Source: F1-60-MAGs104 sp964355975 (lineage in GTDB: Bacteria; Planctomycetota; Phycisphaerae; Phycisphaerales; SM1A02). From it: a stretch of 64,000 nt of DNA. Below, in pieces: positions 15,870 through 24,032 of the stretch. Where the stretch lies: contig CAYHFW010000010.1 of assembly GCA_964355975.1 (NCBI GenBank), positions 1 to 64,000 on the forward strand, written 5' to 3'. Below the pieces are notes generated by a model. It was given only the letters and a program-made list of their open reading frames with translations. It was not told where the DNA came from and made no database searches. The stretch's first letter is position 1; each line of letters opens with the position of its first letter. The position numbers and the translations under genes were made by a program.

Positions 15870-17288
15870 GTGATCGTTCGCCGTGTCAATGAGCCCATCA
15901 TTTCGCAGTGCGCCTATTTCATAGCGTGTCCGCGCACGCGCCAAGCAATACTGATTGATCCTGTGCGCGATCCAGGGCGGTATGAGGCGGTTGCGAAAGA
16001 ACTTGGAATCACGTTGATGGCGGTGCTTGAGACGCACGCTCCGTCGGACTATCTCTCTGGCGTCTGTGAGATGCTGAGCGCACACTCGGTGAATGCGTAT
16101 CTCTCGGGTGAGACAGCGCCGCCGGAGTGGTACGCACGCGACAGCAATCGGTGGAAGGGGCGGGTGACCTTCTTGAAGGACGGCGACTCGTTTTCAATTG
16201 GCGACCTGCGCGCGCGGACTCTGTTGACGCCAGGCCATGCTGCGGGGGCGCTGAGCATCGAAGTGGAACATGCTCCAAGTGGGGTGCGTGTCTTGCTGAC
16301 GGGCGATGCACTCTTGACTGGGGGAGCTGGACGGACGACGGCTGGCGAAACACAGGTGCTGCAGGAGTCGCTTCGCAAACTCTCGCGGTTGCCAGACGAG
16401 ACGATTGTGCTCGCGGGGCATACTGGCGGAAGTGCGTGCGGTCGTGCGATCAACTTTCCGGGTGAGACAACGCTGGGAATCGAGCGGCGGTTGAACAAAG
16501 TGCTCAAGGCGCTCGAATCAGATGAGGATTTCATCGCCGCGACGTGCGAGAGTCAGCCAGAACGCCCCGCCTACTTTTCGCGCGTTGAAGCGTTGAATCA
16601 CCACGGACACCTCGCGCTGCTTCGAGAACTTCCGGCGACCAAAGAACTCACTGGCGATCAGTTCTTGCAATTGGTTTCGTTTCCCAAGACGGTCGTCATC
16701 GACACGCGCTCGTGGAATCGGTTTACGCTCGATGGGTGTGACGGAGCGCTGCACGCCCCATTTGATCAGCAGTTCGCGCCACTCGTTGCCGCTGCGGTGA
16801 GCGCAGACGAACGGGTCGTCTGCATTTGTGAGCGCGCCACAATTGCAGAAATTACGCGCATCTTGCATCTCATCGGCATCGACCGAATTGATGGATGGAT
16901 CTCTTCGAGCGACTACGCCCATCTCGACCACGAGATTCTGAGTCTTGGTGAAGTGGATGACATCTCGCAGCATGCCGCGCACAAGCTCTACACAGCTGGC
17001 GCATGTCTCATGCTCGATGTTCGCACAGTCGCAGAGTGGTTGCGCGGCCGCATCGCAGGGGCACGGTTGATGACAATGTCACAACTCGCAGAGCAGGCGC
17101 ATGAACTTCCACGCGATCGACAAGTCATCGTCTACTGCAAGATGGGCGGGCGAAGTGCACGCGCCTGCGCTTTTCTGCGTCGACGGGGAATTCGATGTTC
17201 GACTCTGCTCGGGGGATACTGGCCGTGGGTTGGGCGTGGTTTTCCCGTCGAGGGAGTCGCTCAGCCAGTGACTGAGAGCGTGGGTTGA
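15870..17288 (+). CDS. MBL-fold/double rhodanese protein (persulfide dioxygenase-like)
   Basis: A 472-aa protein: MBL domain (about 1-245), a first rhodanese domain (about 260-350) and a second (about 360-465). Residues matching the single-iron site of ETHE1-type persulfide dioxygenases appear kept: His56, His123 (TPGHAAG) and Asp146 (LTGDALL). The THxHADH motif reads THAPSDY, so the second-metal histidines are Pro58 and Tyr61. The second rhodanese has active Cys423 in YCKMGGRS; the first has a degenerate CICERAT loop. GTG 15870 is the best start. It probably handles sulfane sulfur. It overlaps the convergent mrp gene by 28 bases. Confidence 0.78.
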   Translation: MIVRRVNEPIISQCAYFIACPRTRQAILIDPVRDPGRYEAVAKELGITLMAVLETHAPSDYLSGVCEMLSAHSVNAYLSGETAPPEWYARDSNRWKGRVTFLKDGDSFSIGDLRARTLLTPGHAAGALSIEVEHAPSGVRVLLTGDALLTGGAGRTTAGETQVLQESLRKLSRLPDETIVLAGHTGGSACGRAINFPGETTLGIERRLNKVLKALESDEDFIAATCESQPERPAYFSRVEALNHHGHLALLRELPATKELTGDQFLQLVSFPKTVVIDTRSWNRFTLDGCDGALHAPFDQQFAPLVAAAVSADERVVCICERATIAEITRILHLIGIDRIDGWISSSDYAHLDHEILSLGEVDDISQHAAHKLYTAGACLMLDVRTVAEWLRGRIAGARLMTMSQLAEQAHELPRDRQVIVYCKMGGRSARACAFLRRRGIRCSTLLGGYWPWVGRGFPVEGVAQPVTESVG

Positions 17289-18358
17289 AGCAATCCGCCC
17301 TGCACTGACATGATTGAAATCTGACTCGCGATTCGTTGGCACACGCCGTCGAGATCTGCTGCAAGTGTCTCGTTTGCGGTCCAATTCTTGAGGGGAGTTC
17401 CTGCGTCGCTGTTGCGTCGAAGATCCATGTGAATGGGAATCGCCCCAAGAAACGGAAGTTGCATCGTGTTGGCCATGATCTCAGCGCCACCTCGCCCGAA
17501 CAGGTCGTACGTCTTGCCGTCGTCGCCAATGAAGTACGACATGTTTTCGACGACGCCGAGCACAGGAACGCCGAGTTGTTGAAACATGCGCACTGCGCGG
17601 CGCGCGTCATCTTGCGCGACACGCTGCGGCGTGCAGACGATGACTGCGCCGGTGAGTGGCAAAAGTTGCGCGAGCGTGAGCGGAACATCACCCGTTCCTG
17701 GTGGCAGGTCGACGATGAGATAGTCGAGCGCTCCCCACTCTGTTTGCAGCGCGAGTTGTTTGAACGCTCCATGCGCCATCGGGCCGCGCCAAATCAGCGC
17801 CTTCTCTGGATCGACGAGCTTGCCAATGGTGATCGCGCGAATTCCATGCACCTCGAACGGCAGCAGCATTTCATCGCGAATGGCGCCAGTGAGTTCTTGG
17901 AGGCCGAGCATCGTGGGGGCGCTGGGTCCGTAGATGTCGCCATCGAGCAGTCCGACGCGCGCACCGAATCGTGCGAGCCCAACCGCAAGGTTGATGCTGA
18001 CGGTGCTCTTGCCGACTCCGCCCTTGCCTGCGCCAACGGCGATGATGTGTTTCACGTTGGGAAGGGGATTGCTCGCATGCTTCGATGCCGCGGCGCGCAC
18101 TTGTGCCGTGAATTCAACGACAACTTGTGGAAGAGCCGCGCCAGCTGCTGTGGCGCGTGCGCGAATCGCAGCTTCGATGTCGGTGCGAATCTTGTCTTTC
18201 ATCGGACAGGCAGGCGTCGTCAATTCGATTCCGACGGTCACTGCCGATCCATCGATGCGGACATCCTTGACCATGTTGAGTGTGACGAGGTCTTTGCCTA
18301 GGTCGGGGTCTTTGACGGTGCAGAGCGCTGCGTGAATGTCTTGGGAGGTCAGTGGCAT
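17261..18358 (-). CDS. mrp: Mrp/NBP35-family ATP-binding Fe-S carrier protein
   Basis: A 365-aa P-loop ATPase (ApbC/Mrp) that carries or inserts Fe-S clusters. The N-terminal MIP18 domain (about 5-85) has TTPACPMKD. The deviant Walker A GKGGVGKS is at 111-118. Switch-like LLDGDIYGPS, LIVDLPPGTGD and ENMSYF are all present. The CxxC usually found a few residues after ENMSYF is absent (it reads FIGDDGKTYDLFG). ATG 18358 is set by the MIP18 start. It diverges from the gene at 18430. Confidence 0.9.
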   Translation of the reverse strand: MPLTSQDIHAALCTVKDPDLGKDLVTLNMVKDVRIDGSAVTVGIELTTPACPMKDKIRTDIEAAIRARATAAGAALPQVVVEFTAQVRAAASKHASNPLPNVKHIIAVGAGKGGVGKSTVSINLAVGLARFGARVGLLDGDIYGPSAPTMLGLQELTGAIRDEMLLPFEVHGIRAITIGKLVDPEKALIWRGPMAHGAFKQLALQTEWGALDYLIVDLPPGTGDVPLTLAQLLPLTGAVIVCTPQRVAQDDARRAVRMFQQLGVPVLGVVENMSYFIGDDGKTYDLFGRGGAEIMANTMQLPFLGAIPIHMDLRRNSDAGTPLKNWTANETLAADLDGVCQRIASQISIMSVQGGLLQPTLSVTG

Positions 18359-18429
18359 CGTGAAAAATGGTAGGGTAATTGCTGTCCCAACATTGCCACT
18401 GCGGGCAATTCCCACCGAAAGGAATACTC

Positions 18430-19323
18430 ATGGCTCAAAAAACAATTTTCAGTTCACTCTTCGCACTCGTCGCTGCGGTCGCTCTCGCAGGTCCAACGCC
18501 GGTGGCATTCTCTGCCATCGATGATGAACCGATGACTGCGCCCGATGGGACGGTCTCCCCTCCACCCGCTCCACCTTCCGCACCCCCAAGTGGAAAGCGA
18601 CCGCCGCGGTCTGGCGCCAAGCCAGGATCAGGTGGTGTGCTCGCGGGACCAGAAGTTCCGCCAGAAGCTGGCGAGGGAAACGGCGCATTCGGTGGCGCCG
18701 ATGGAAAGAAGGGACGAGGGCCAGGTGCAGGCGGCGGTCCAATGATGGAAGTTCGCTTGTTCATGGGTGCGCTTGCATCGATCGACACGCAACTGACCGA
18801 TGAGCAACGCACCAAGATTGAGGCCGTGCGCAGCGACATCGAAGCGAAGATGAAGGCTTGGAAAGAAGCCAATGGCGAGGCACTGCGAGTGCTTGAAGAG
18901 AAGATGCGCGGCACGCGCGGCAAGGATCGACCGGGCGGGCAAGGCAAGGATGGCAATCCTGCAGGCGGACCACCACAGGGTCCGCCACCGCAGGGTCCGC
19001 CACCGCAGGGTGGACCACCGCAGGGTGGCGGCAAGCCCGACAAGGCGACGGTGGAGCAGTTCGAAAAACTTCGCGAGACGATGCCAAAGATGGACGCCGC
19101 GCGCGATGAGATCATGGCAATCTTGACTCCCGCGCAACAGGAGACGCTCAAGTCGAACATGGTTGGCATGCGCAAGGCGATGGAGAAGCGCGGTGACCGA
19201 GAAGGTCGCAAGGGCGGCAAGGATGGCAAGGACGGCAAGGGCGGTCCAAATGGAAATAGTGCCCCAGAAAAGGCACCTCCTCCAGCGGATCCACCGAAGG
19301 GTGATTACAAGTTTCCCCAGTAA
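18430..19323 (+). CDS. exported Spy/LTxxQ-like protein with Pro/Gly-rich repeats
   Basis: A 297-aa protein with a clear signal peptide (about 1-28) and AAAGGA before ATG 18430. The mature protein alternates low-complexity Pro/Gly/Lys regions with two helical blocks: ~115-150 (LTDEQRTKIEAVRSDIEAKM) and ~205-250. The second block has ILTPAQQETL, the LTxxQ motif of Spy/CpxP-type periplasmic chaperones. Between them lie four PPQG(P/G) repeats, and the C-terminus has KDGKDGKGG repeats. The very high charge suggests a periplasmic, possibly nucleic-acid- or metal-interacting protein. The family call is tentative. Confidence 0.65.
   Translation: MAQKTIFSSLFALVAAVALAGPTPVAFSAIDDEPMTAPDGTVSPPPAPPSAPPSGKRPPRSGAKPGSGGVLAGPEVPPEAGEGNGAFGGADGKKGRGPGAGGGPMMEVRLFMGALASIDTQLTDEQRTKIEAVRSDIEAKMKAWKEANGEALRVLEEKMRGTRGKDRPGGQGKDGNPAGGPPQGPPPQGPPPQGGPPQGGGKPDKATVEQFEKLRETMPKMDAARDEIMAILTPAQQETLKSNMVGMRKAMEKRGDREGRKGGKDGKDGKGGPNGNSAPEKAPPPADPPKGDYKFPQ
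18970..19029 (+). repeat. four 15-bp tandem repeats in the Spy-like gene
   Basis: Units 18970-18984, 18985-18999, 19000-19014 and 19015-19029 are variants of CCACCGCAGGGTCCG. They encode PPQGP, PPQGP, PPQGG and PPQGG. The copy number could vary by slippage. Confidence 0.85.
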
Positions 19324-19365
19324 CTCGATTCAAGTTTCTCAAGCGTTTTGAACACACGCCAACAC

Positions 19366-19399
19366 GCGCCCCATGAAAAACATGGCGGCGCTTTTTTTT
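19366..19399 (+). terminator. Rho-independent terminator after the Spy-like gene
   Basis: GCGCC-CCATG pairs with CATGG-(C)-GGCGC around an AAAAA loop, with one bulged base, followed by eight T residues. It lies between convergent genes and ends in the stop of the minus-strand prepilin gene. Confidence 0.85.
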
Positions 19400-20375
19400 A
19401 GCCGCCGCCAGAAACAATGACGTCGTTGTAGGTCGTGTAAACGTCTGGTTTACGCGCGTCTGGCGAGGTGAACACAAACGCGGTGCTCGCGGTTGGACCA
19501 TCATTGATCTTGGCGAAGAAGATGCCGTCGGGCCCCGGCGAGAAGAGAAAGTATTTGCCGCGGGGAGTGCCTGCGCGTGCGTCTGCAAGTGCGACGAACG
19601 TTCCGAATGCGGGATGGCGCAAGAGCTGCGCGAGATAGGAGCGCTGATCGATTGCAGATCCTGATCCAAAGACCCCAGAAGTCAGCTGATCGACACCGAG
19701 CTCGCCGAGCGCGGTTGAGTTGATGTAGGGCAGGAGGGGTTCGAGATAGAACTGTGGTTTGTCAGAGAGCGCTCCAGAGACGAGCCCGCCAATCCGTGCG
19801 GAGCGCAGGTATCCAATGGGCTGCCCCCATGCGTCGACCAAATCTGGAAGGACAAGCTGCTCGCCGAGTTGTCCGGCCACGGGCTTGAGTTGATTGTCTT
19901 TGGGAGAGAAGAATGAGTCGTACTGCTTGCCTTCGACTCGGGGTCCCTTGCCGATGTCGATCGAATTGATCTTGATTCGGATTTGACCAGTCCCCGTCGT
20001 GCCAGTCGTGCCGAAGATGAACTCCGATCCGGGGGCGGTCGCGTAGTTGGGATCGTCGCTGCGGACTGCCCCACCCATCAGGTGCAGGAGTGCATTCTCA
20101 GTTCCGCTGATGGGCGAATTGGCCGTTGCCGCGAGCATGTTTTCAGGAACGATTCCTGGGTAGTAACCAAACTGCGCCTGAAAGGTGTCGCATGCCTTCG
20201 CGAACTCATTCATCGTGGACTGCGTCGCGGTGACGCGCGCTTTGGTCGAGACCTTGCCCAAGGCGGGCAGAAGGATGCCGATGAGCACGACGATGATGGC
20301 GATCGCAACGAGCAGTTCAACGAGGGTGAACGCGCGGAGCTGGGGGTGAAGCGTGGTGGGGGTCGCGGTTTTCAT
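19398..20375 (-). CDS. type IV pilin-like/pseudopilin protein (prepilin N-terminal cleavage motif)
   Basis: A 325-aa protein with a class III signal: basic leader, then AFTLVELLVAIAIIVVLIGI (about 16-35), the PilD cleavage and methylation motif. The mature globular part includes YYPG (about 71-74) and a Trp-Gly-Gln DAWGQPIGY motif typical of large pseudopilins (DUF1559/GspG-like). ATG 20375 is chosen because it overlaps the upstream trmL stop as ATGA. Planctomycetes carry many such proteins away from secretion operons; it may be a minor pseudopilin of a type II secretion or pilus-like system. Confidence 0.82.
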   Translation of the reverse strand: MKTATPTTLHPQLRAFTLVELLVAIAIIVVLIGILLPALGKVSTKARVTATQSTMNEFAKACDTFQAQFGYYPGIVPENMLAATANSPISGTENALLHLMGGAVRSDDPNYATAPGSEFIFGTTGTTGTGQIRIKINSIDIGKGPRVEGKQYDSFFSPKDNQLKPVAGQLGEQLVLPDLVDAWGQPIGYLRSARIGGLVSGALSDKPQFYLEPLLPYINSTALGELGVDQLTSGVFGSGSAIDQRSYLAQLLRHPAFGTFVALADARAGTPRGKYFLFSPGPDGIFFAKINDGPTASTAFVFTSPDARKPDVYTTYNDVIVSGGG

Positions 20376-20950
20376 AGATGTGGTCCTGTCGAGCAATTCG
20401 GCTCTTGATCATACGCAGGGGGCATGCGCCGAGTTGCGCGTGCGACCTGACGGAGAGCCTCATAGACGCCGCAAGCAACCGCAGTTGCGAGGTTCAAACT
20501 GCGGGCCCGTTCGTGCGCGACCATGGGAAGGGTGATCCGGTGATCGACGCCATAATCTCGCGCAACCCAGTCATGGATCTCATCGGACACGCCACCGAGT
20601 TCCTGCCCAAAGAGCAGGTGGTCGCCCTGTTGAAAGTCCGCCTCCCAGTGGGGGCGGGTCGACTTCGTGGTGAATAGCCAGAGGCGTTTGGGTGTTTCGC
20701 GCTCGACGTAGGCGTTCCATGACTCATGCTCCCTGCAATCGACGTAGGGCCAATAGTCGAGCCCCGCGCGCCGACACGCTTTTTCAGACATGTCAAAGCC
20801 GATGGGATGCACCACATGCAAACGGCAGTCGGTCGCCATTGCCGTGCGGCCGATGTTGCCGGTGTTCTGTGGGATTTGTGGTTGCCACAGAACGATGTTG
20901 AAGAGGGGATCGCGCACGCTGTCAGGAGCGTAGACGCGTGCGGGGCGCAT
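20372..20950 (-). CDS. trmL: tRNA (cytidine/uridine-34-2'-O)-methyltransferase TrmL
   Basis: A 192-aa SPOUT (trefoil-knot) methyltransferase that modifies the wobble base ribose of certain leucine tRNAs. Family motifs are visible: IPQNTGNIGRT near 27-37 (motif 1), LLFGQELGGVS (motif 2), and a C-terminal ERARSLNLATAVACGVYEAL (motif 3). Length (E. coli TrmL 157) is slightly longer because of a short N-terminal extension. It overlaps the following prepilin gene by four bases. Confidence 0.93.
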   Translation of the reverse strand: MRPARVYAPDSVRDPLFNIVLWQPQIPQNTGNIGRTAMATDCRLHVVHPIGFDMSEKACRRAGLDYWPYVDCREHESWNAYVERETPKRLWLFTTKSTRPHWEADFQQGDHLLFGQELGGVSDEIHDWVARDYGVDHRITLPMVAHERARSLNLATAVACGVYEALRQVARATRRMPPAYDQEPNCSTGPHL

Positions 20951-20985
20951 GCGAAATCGACCGCGCGCGAGAGCAGAAAATCTCT

Positions 20986-21129
20986 ATGATTCTTTGCATG
21001 GAACTTGTCTTGTTGTCGAACCTGCTCTGGATCATCTTCCTCTCAGGTTGGTGCGTGCTGTACTTCATTCAAGCAAAGGCCGATCGCCGAAGCGGTGGTC
21101 GCTACCCCGACTACAAAAAGCCCGATTAG
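20986..21129 (+). CDS. possible 47-aa single-pass membrane protein
   Basis: An ATG frame coding a hydrophobic segment (about 5-25, LVLLSNLLWIIFLSGWCVLY) and a charged C-terminal tail. An in-frame ATG at 20998 is also possible; neither has a clear ribosome-binding site. The TAG stop lies inside the 5' acceptor/D-arm junction of tRNA-Arg. The amphipathic layout looks protein-like, but the overlap with a tRNA is unusual. Confidence 0.35.
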   Translation: MILCMELVLLSNLLWIIFLSGWCVLYFIQAKADRRSGGRYPDYKKPD

Positions 21130-21193
21130 CTCAGTTGGATAGAGCACTGGTTTCCTAAATCGGAGGTCGACGGTTCGAGCCCGTCATCGGGCG
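21120..21193 (+). tRNA. tRNA-Arg(CCU)
   Basis: 74 nt with a perfect GCCCGAT/ATCGGGC acceptor stem, D arm TAGCTCAGTTGGATAGAGC, anticodon loop TTCCTAA (anticodon CCT) and T arm GACGG-TTCGAGC-CCGTC. Discriminator G; CCA is not encoded. Its last 10 bases overlap the 3' end of the convergent nucleosidase gene. Confidence 0.94.
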
Positions 21194-21912
21194 TTGTTTG
21201 TTTGGTGGATTGCCGTGAAGCAATCCACCGCAACGACGAGTCGCTCGAGGGCCTTCGAGAGGTTGCGCGCGAATGCGCGCTCAACGGGTTCGTGGTCGTC
21301 GACAAGGTCAGTCACCACTTTCAAAGCCATGAACGCAGTGGAGTGATCGCGCGCAACGCGCACGATTGCTGCGGCTTCCATGTCTTTGCAGGTCACGCGC
21401 TCGCGCGCGAAAAGAGCCATCTCGCTCGCGGTCGCATCGAGGCTCGATCCTGTTGAGCATGTGCCGTGCTTGGCACCAATGGCTGCGCGCGATTCGGGAT
21501 GGTCGATGACGGTGCAATCTCCCACACCGAATTGTTCGAAGTGCGGGATCGCGATCCGTTGATCGTGAAAGAAAAAACGAGTCGGCATGTAGAGGTCGCC
21601 GATCGCGCCACCTTGCGCATGGAATCCGCCGCACGCTCCTGCGCTGACGAGCAGACTCGGCCGACAGGCCACGAGGGCGAGATGCGCGACGAGTGTTGCT
21701 GTTTCAGTTCCGAGGCGATCGCAGTGAAAGTCTGGGTCGCGCCCATGCGTCACGATCGCGATCGACCGCCCGTGCGCGGTGCCAGTGAAGAGTTCAGCGT
21801 GCGTGTGTGGGGCGAGTCGCCCAGCATGCTGCAGATTGAAATGTGAAATCAGCGGCTGCGCTTCAGCCTGCATCGCAACTTGAAAAAGGAAGTCGGTGGG
21901 GGTTGGCAGCAT
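21184..21912 (-). CDS. MTA/SAH nucleosidase-like phosphorylase superfamily protein
   Basis: A 242-aa nucleoside phosphorylase/nucleosidase. Signals are SAGACGGFHAQ near 97-107, the substrate-binding KDMEAAAI and a C-terminal VVTDLVDDHEPVERAFARN. The last resembles the VTDIVDG...FLxNL signature of plant-type methylthioadenosine nucleosidases. It probably cleaves 5'-methylthioadenosine or S-adenosylhomocysteine in methionine salvage; the exact substrate is not certain. ATG 21912 is chosen over 21963 because the longer form adds an unrelated Gly/Arg-rich piece. It lies downstream of tRNA-Met on the same strand. Confidence 0.82.
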   Translation of the reverse strand: MLPTPTDFLFQVAMQAEAQPLISHFNLQHAGRLAPHTHAELFTGTAHGRSIAIVTHGRDPDFHCDRLGTETATLVAHLALVACRPSLLVSAGACGGFHAQGGAIGDLYMPTRFFFHDQRIAIPHFEQFGVGDCTVIDHPESRAAIGAKHGTCSTGSSLDATASEMALFARERVTCKDMEAAAIVRVARDHSTAFMALKVVTDLVDDHEPVERAFARNLSKALERLVVAVDCFTAIHQTNNAR

Positions 21913-21969
21913 CGTGCGAACTCCCCGCCCGCCGAAGCGGTGACCGGGGGTTTGGGGAAACAATCAGAA

Positions 21970-22043
21970 TGGCGATGGACGGACTTGAACCGTCGACCTA
22001 AGAATTATGAATTCTCCGCTCTAACCAACTGAGCTACATCGCC
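21970..22043 (-). tRNA. tRNA-Met(CAU)
   Basis: 74 nt with acceptor GGCGATG/CATCGCC, D arm TAGCTCAGTTGGTTAGAGC, anticodon loop TTCATAA (CAT) and T arm GACGG-TTCAAGT-CCGTC. Discriminator A. The 1-72 pair is G-C, so it is not an initiator tRNA. An Ile2 tRNA with lysidine at position 34 cannot be excluded from sequence alone. Confidence 0.92.
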
Positions 22044-22054
22044 GAGGGTCGGGG

Positions 22055-22060
22055 AGTATA
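22055..22060 (-). promoter_or_regulatory. -10 element of tRNA-Met
   Basis: TATACT on the minus strand, 11 bases before the tRNA 5' end. The same hexamer lies 10 bases before tRNA-Ile and tRNA-Ala in this window. No clear -35 box is seen. Confidence 0.5.
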
Positions 22061-22073
22061 TCGACGCGTTCGA

Positions 22074-23933
22074 TCAGGAGCGGTTCGCTGAAGAAGTGGC
22101 CGTCGTGTTCGCCCGCACCCACCGTTGACCCACGGGAGTCTGCGCGAATGCGGGTTCGCGTTGCGCGATCGCCGCGGCGATCAGTCCCATGAACATTGGA
22201 TGGGGCTTCAACGGACGGCTGAGCAATTCCGGGTGAAACTGCCCACCGATGAAGTATGGGTGCGTCGAGACGGGAAGTTCGAGCACCTGCATGATCGGAT
22301 GATTTGGATGGCGGCCGCTGAAAACGAGTCCACCCGCTTCAAGTCGAGCGACAAACGCTGGATCAACCTCATAGCGATGCCGAAAGCGTTCGTGGATGGT
22401 CTTCGGTTGGGCCTTGGCTGAGTTATTGGAATGACCGTAGAGAAACGAAGCGAGTGAGTTTGGAGTGATGAGAACATCCTGCGCGCCGAGGCGCATCGTT
22501 CCTCCCATGATTCCCTCGATGCGCTTCTGATCGGGCAGTTCGCTGATGATGATGTTGGTTGTTGTGGGGTCGAACTCACTCGAGTTTGCGTCGCGCAGCC
22601 CAAGCACGTTGCGTGCGTACTCGATCACCGCGACTTGGAATCCCAAACAGATTCCTAAGAACGGGATGCGGCGTGTTCGTGCATGGTCAACGCATTGAAT
22701 CTTTCCTTCGACGCCGCGTGATCCAAAGCCGCCTGGAACGATAATCGCGTCGACACCCTCGAGCAATGTTGTCGCACAGTCTGGCGTCTTCACATCAGAG
22801 GTATCGAGCCAACGCACATCGATCTCTGCGCCAAGTTCAACGCCGCAATGTTCGATGGCCTTATCGATCGATGCGTAGGCATCGCGCAGTGCTGCATACT
22901 TTCCGGAGATTCCGATGGTGATCTTGTGCTCGCGGGTTGCGCTCAAGCGACGCGCGAACGAGTTCCATGCAGTGCGCGCCGAATCTTCGAGGCCTGCGTT
23001 GACTCGTTCGTGCAATCCCAGAATCGAAAGAATCTCGCGGTCGAGGCCAGCAGCGCGCATCGCATCTGGAATGACATAGATCGATTCGCGGTCATGCATC
23101 GAGAAGACGCGCTTGAGAGGCACGTTTGAGAACATCGAAATCTTCTGAGTCACCTTTGACGTGACGGGATTCTTCGCACGACACGCGATGATGTGAGGCT
23201 GAATGCCAGCTTCCATCAGCCGCTTCATGCCAAGTTGTGCCGCCTTCGATTTCTGCTCGCCAAGAATGGTCGGCTCCAAGATGTAGGTCAGTGCGACGAA
23301 GCATGTGCTGCCATCGCCCTCTTCGAATGCGAGCTCGCGCAGCGCTTCGATGTAGAAACTGTTTTCGTAGTCGCCGGCAGTTCCGCCGACCTCGACAAAG
23401 ATCACGTCGAGTTGCTGACCCTTGGGACCGCTCATGGCGAGTTCGCGAAGCTTCATCTTGACCACGCCGGTGACGTGCGGAATCATTTGCACGTCGCGAC
23501 CGAGGTATCCACCGCGTCGTTCGCGCTCGAGAATCTCTGTGTAGATCTGTCCCGCGGTGATGAAGTTCTTGCGCGAGAGATTTTGATCGAGGATGCGCTC
23601 GTACGTGCCGAGATCCATGTCCGTTTCGAGGCCATCCTCGAGCACGAACACTTCACCATGTCGATAGGGGTTCAGCGTTCCCGAATCAATGTTGAGGTAG
23701 CCCTCCATCTTCATCGGAGCGACGGAGAGTCCCTTGTCTTGCATCAACTTCGCGAGCGAACTCGCAAAGATTCCTTTGCCGAGGCCGCTCATGACCGTTC
23801 CAACGACGACGACAAATCGTGTGCGTCCGCGCACATAGCCTGGCGGTGACGGTGAGAAAAGTTCGCTTGTTTCTTCGTTGTCGGAGAACTGTCTCAGGAA
23901 GTTTGAGGTCGAGTCTGGCTCCGAATCGTGCAT
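22074..23933 (-). CDS. pyrG: CTP synthase, divergent type
   Basis: A 619-aa enzyme making CTP from UTP, glutamine and ATP. The synthetase domain is about 38-310. Its P-loop reads GTVMSGLGKG (45-54) instead of the usual GGVVSSLGKG, and it is followed by MKMEGYLNIDSGTLNP. GEVFVLEDGLETD and VEVGGTAGD are conserved. The amidotransferase domain has GGFGSRG and Cys429 in GICLGFQ, with FHPE near the C-terminus. A ~38-residue N-terminal extension makes it longer than the usual ~545. ATG 23933 is preferred; ATGs at 23957 and 23981 are possible, none with a clear ribosome-binding site. Confidence 0.93.
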   Translation of the reverse strand: MHDSEPDSTSNFLRQFSDNEETSELFSPSPPGYVRGRTRFVVVVGTVMSGLGKGIFASSLAKLMQDKGLSVAPMKMEGYLNIDSGTLNPYRHGEVFVLEDGLETDMDLGTYERILDQNLSRKNFITAGQIYTEILERERRGGYLGRDVQMIPHVTGVVKMKLRELAMSGPKGQQLDVIFVEVGGTAGDYENSFYIEALRELAFEEGDGSTCFVALTYILEPTILGEQKSKAAQLGMKRLMEAGIQPHIIACRAKNPVTSKVTQKISMFSNVPLKRVFSMHDRESIYVIPDAMRAAGLDREILSILGLHERVNAGLEDSARTAWNSFARRLSATREHKITIGISGKYAALRDAYASIDKAIEHCGVELGAEIDVRWLDTSDVKTPDCATTLLEGVDAIIVPGGFGSRGVEGKIQCVDHARTRRIPFLGICLGFQVAVIEYARNVLGLRDANSSEFDPTTTNIIISELPDQKRIEGIMGGTMRLGAQDVLITPNSLASFLYGHSNNSAKAQPKTIHERFRHRYEVDPAFVARLEAGGLVFSGRHPNHPIMQVLELPVSTHPYFIGGQFHPELLSRPLKPHPMFMGLIAAAIAQREPAFAQTPVGQRWVRANTTATSSANRS

Positions 23934-24032
23934 AGCCGATAGTACGCCCAATGGCATTGCGAACACAAGACATGAGCGCAATGAAGAGAGAAAATGTCTT
24001 GGTTCAGCCGATGCGAGCCGGGTCAGCGGCGG

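Noticed and set aside
18970..19029. CRISPR-like repeat array
   Set aside because: The 15-bp units are contiguous without spacers and encode PPQG repeats inside a gene.
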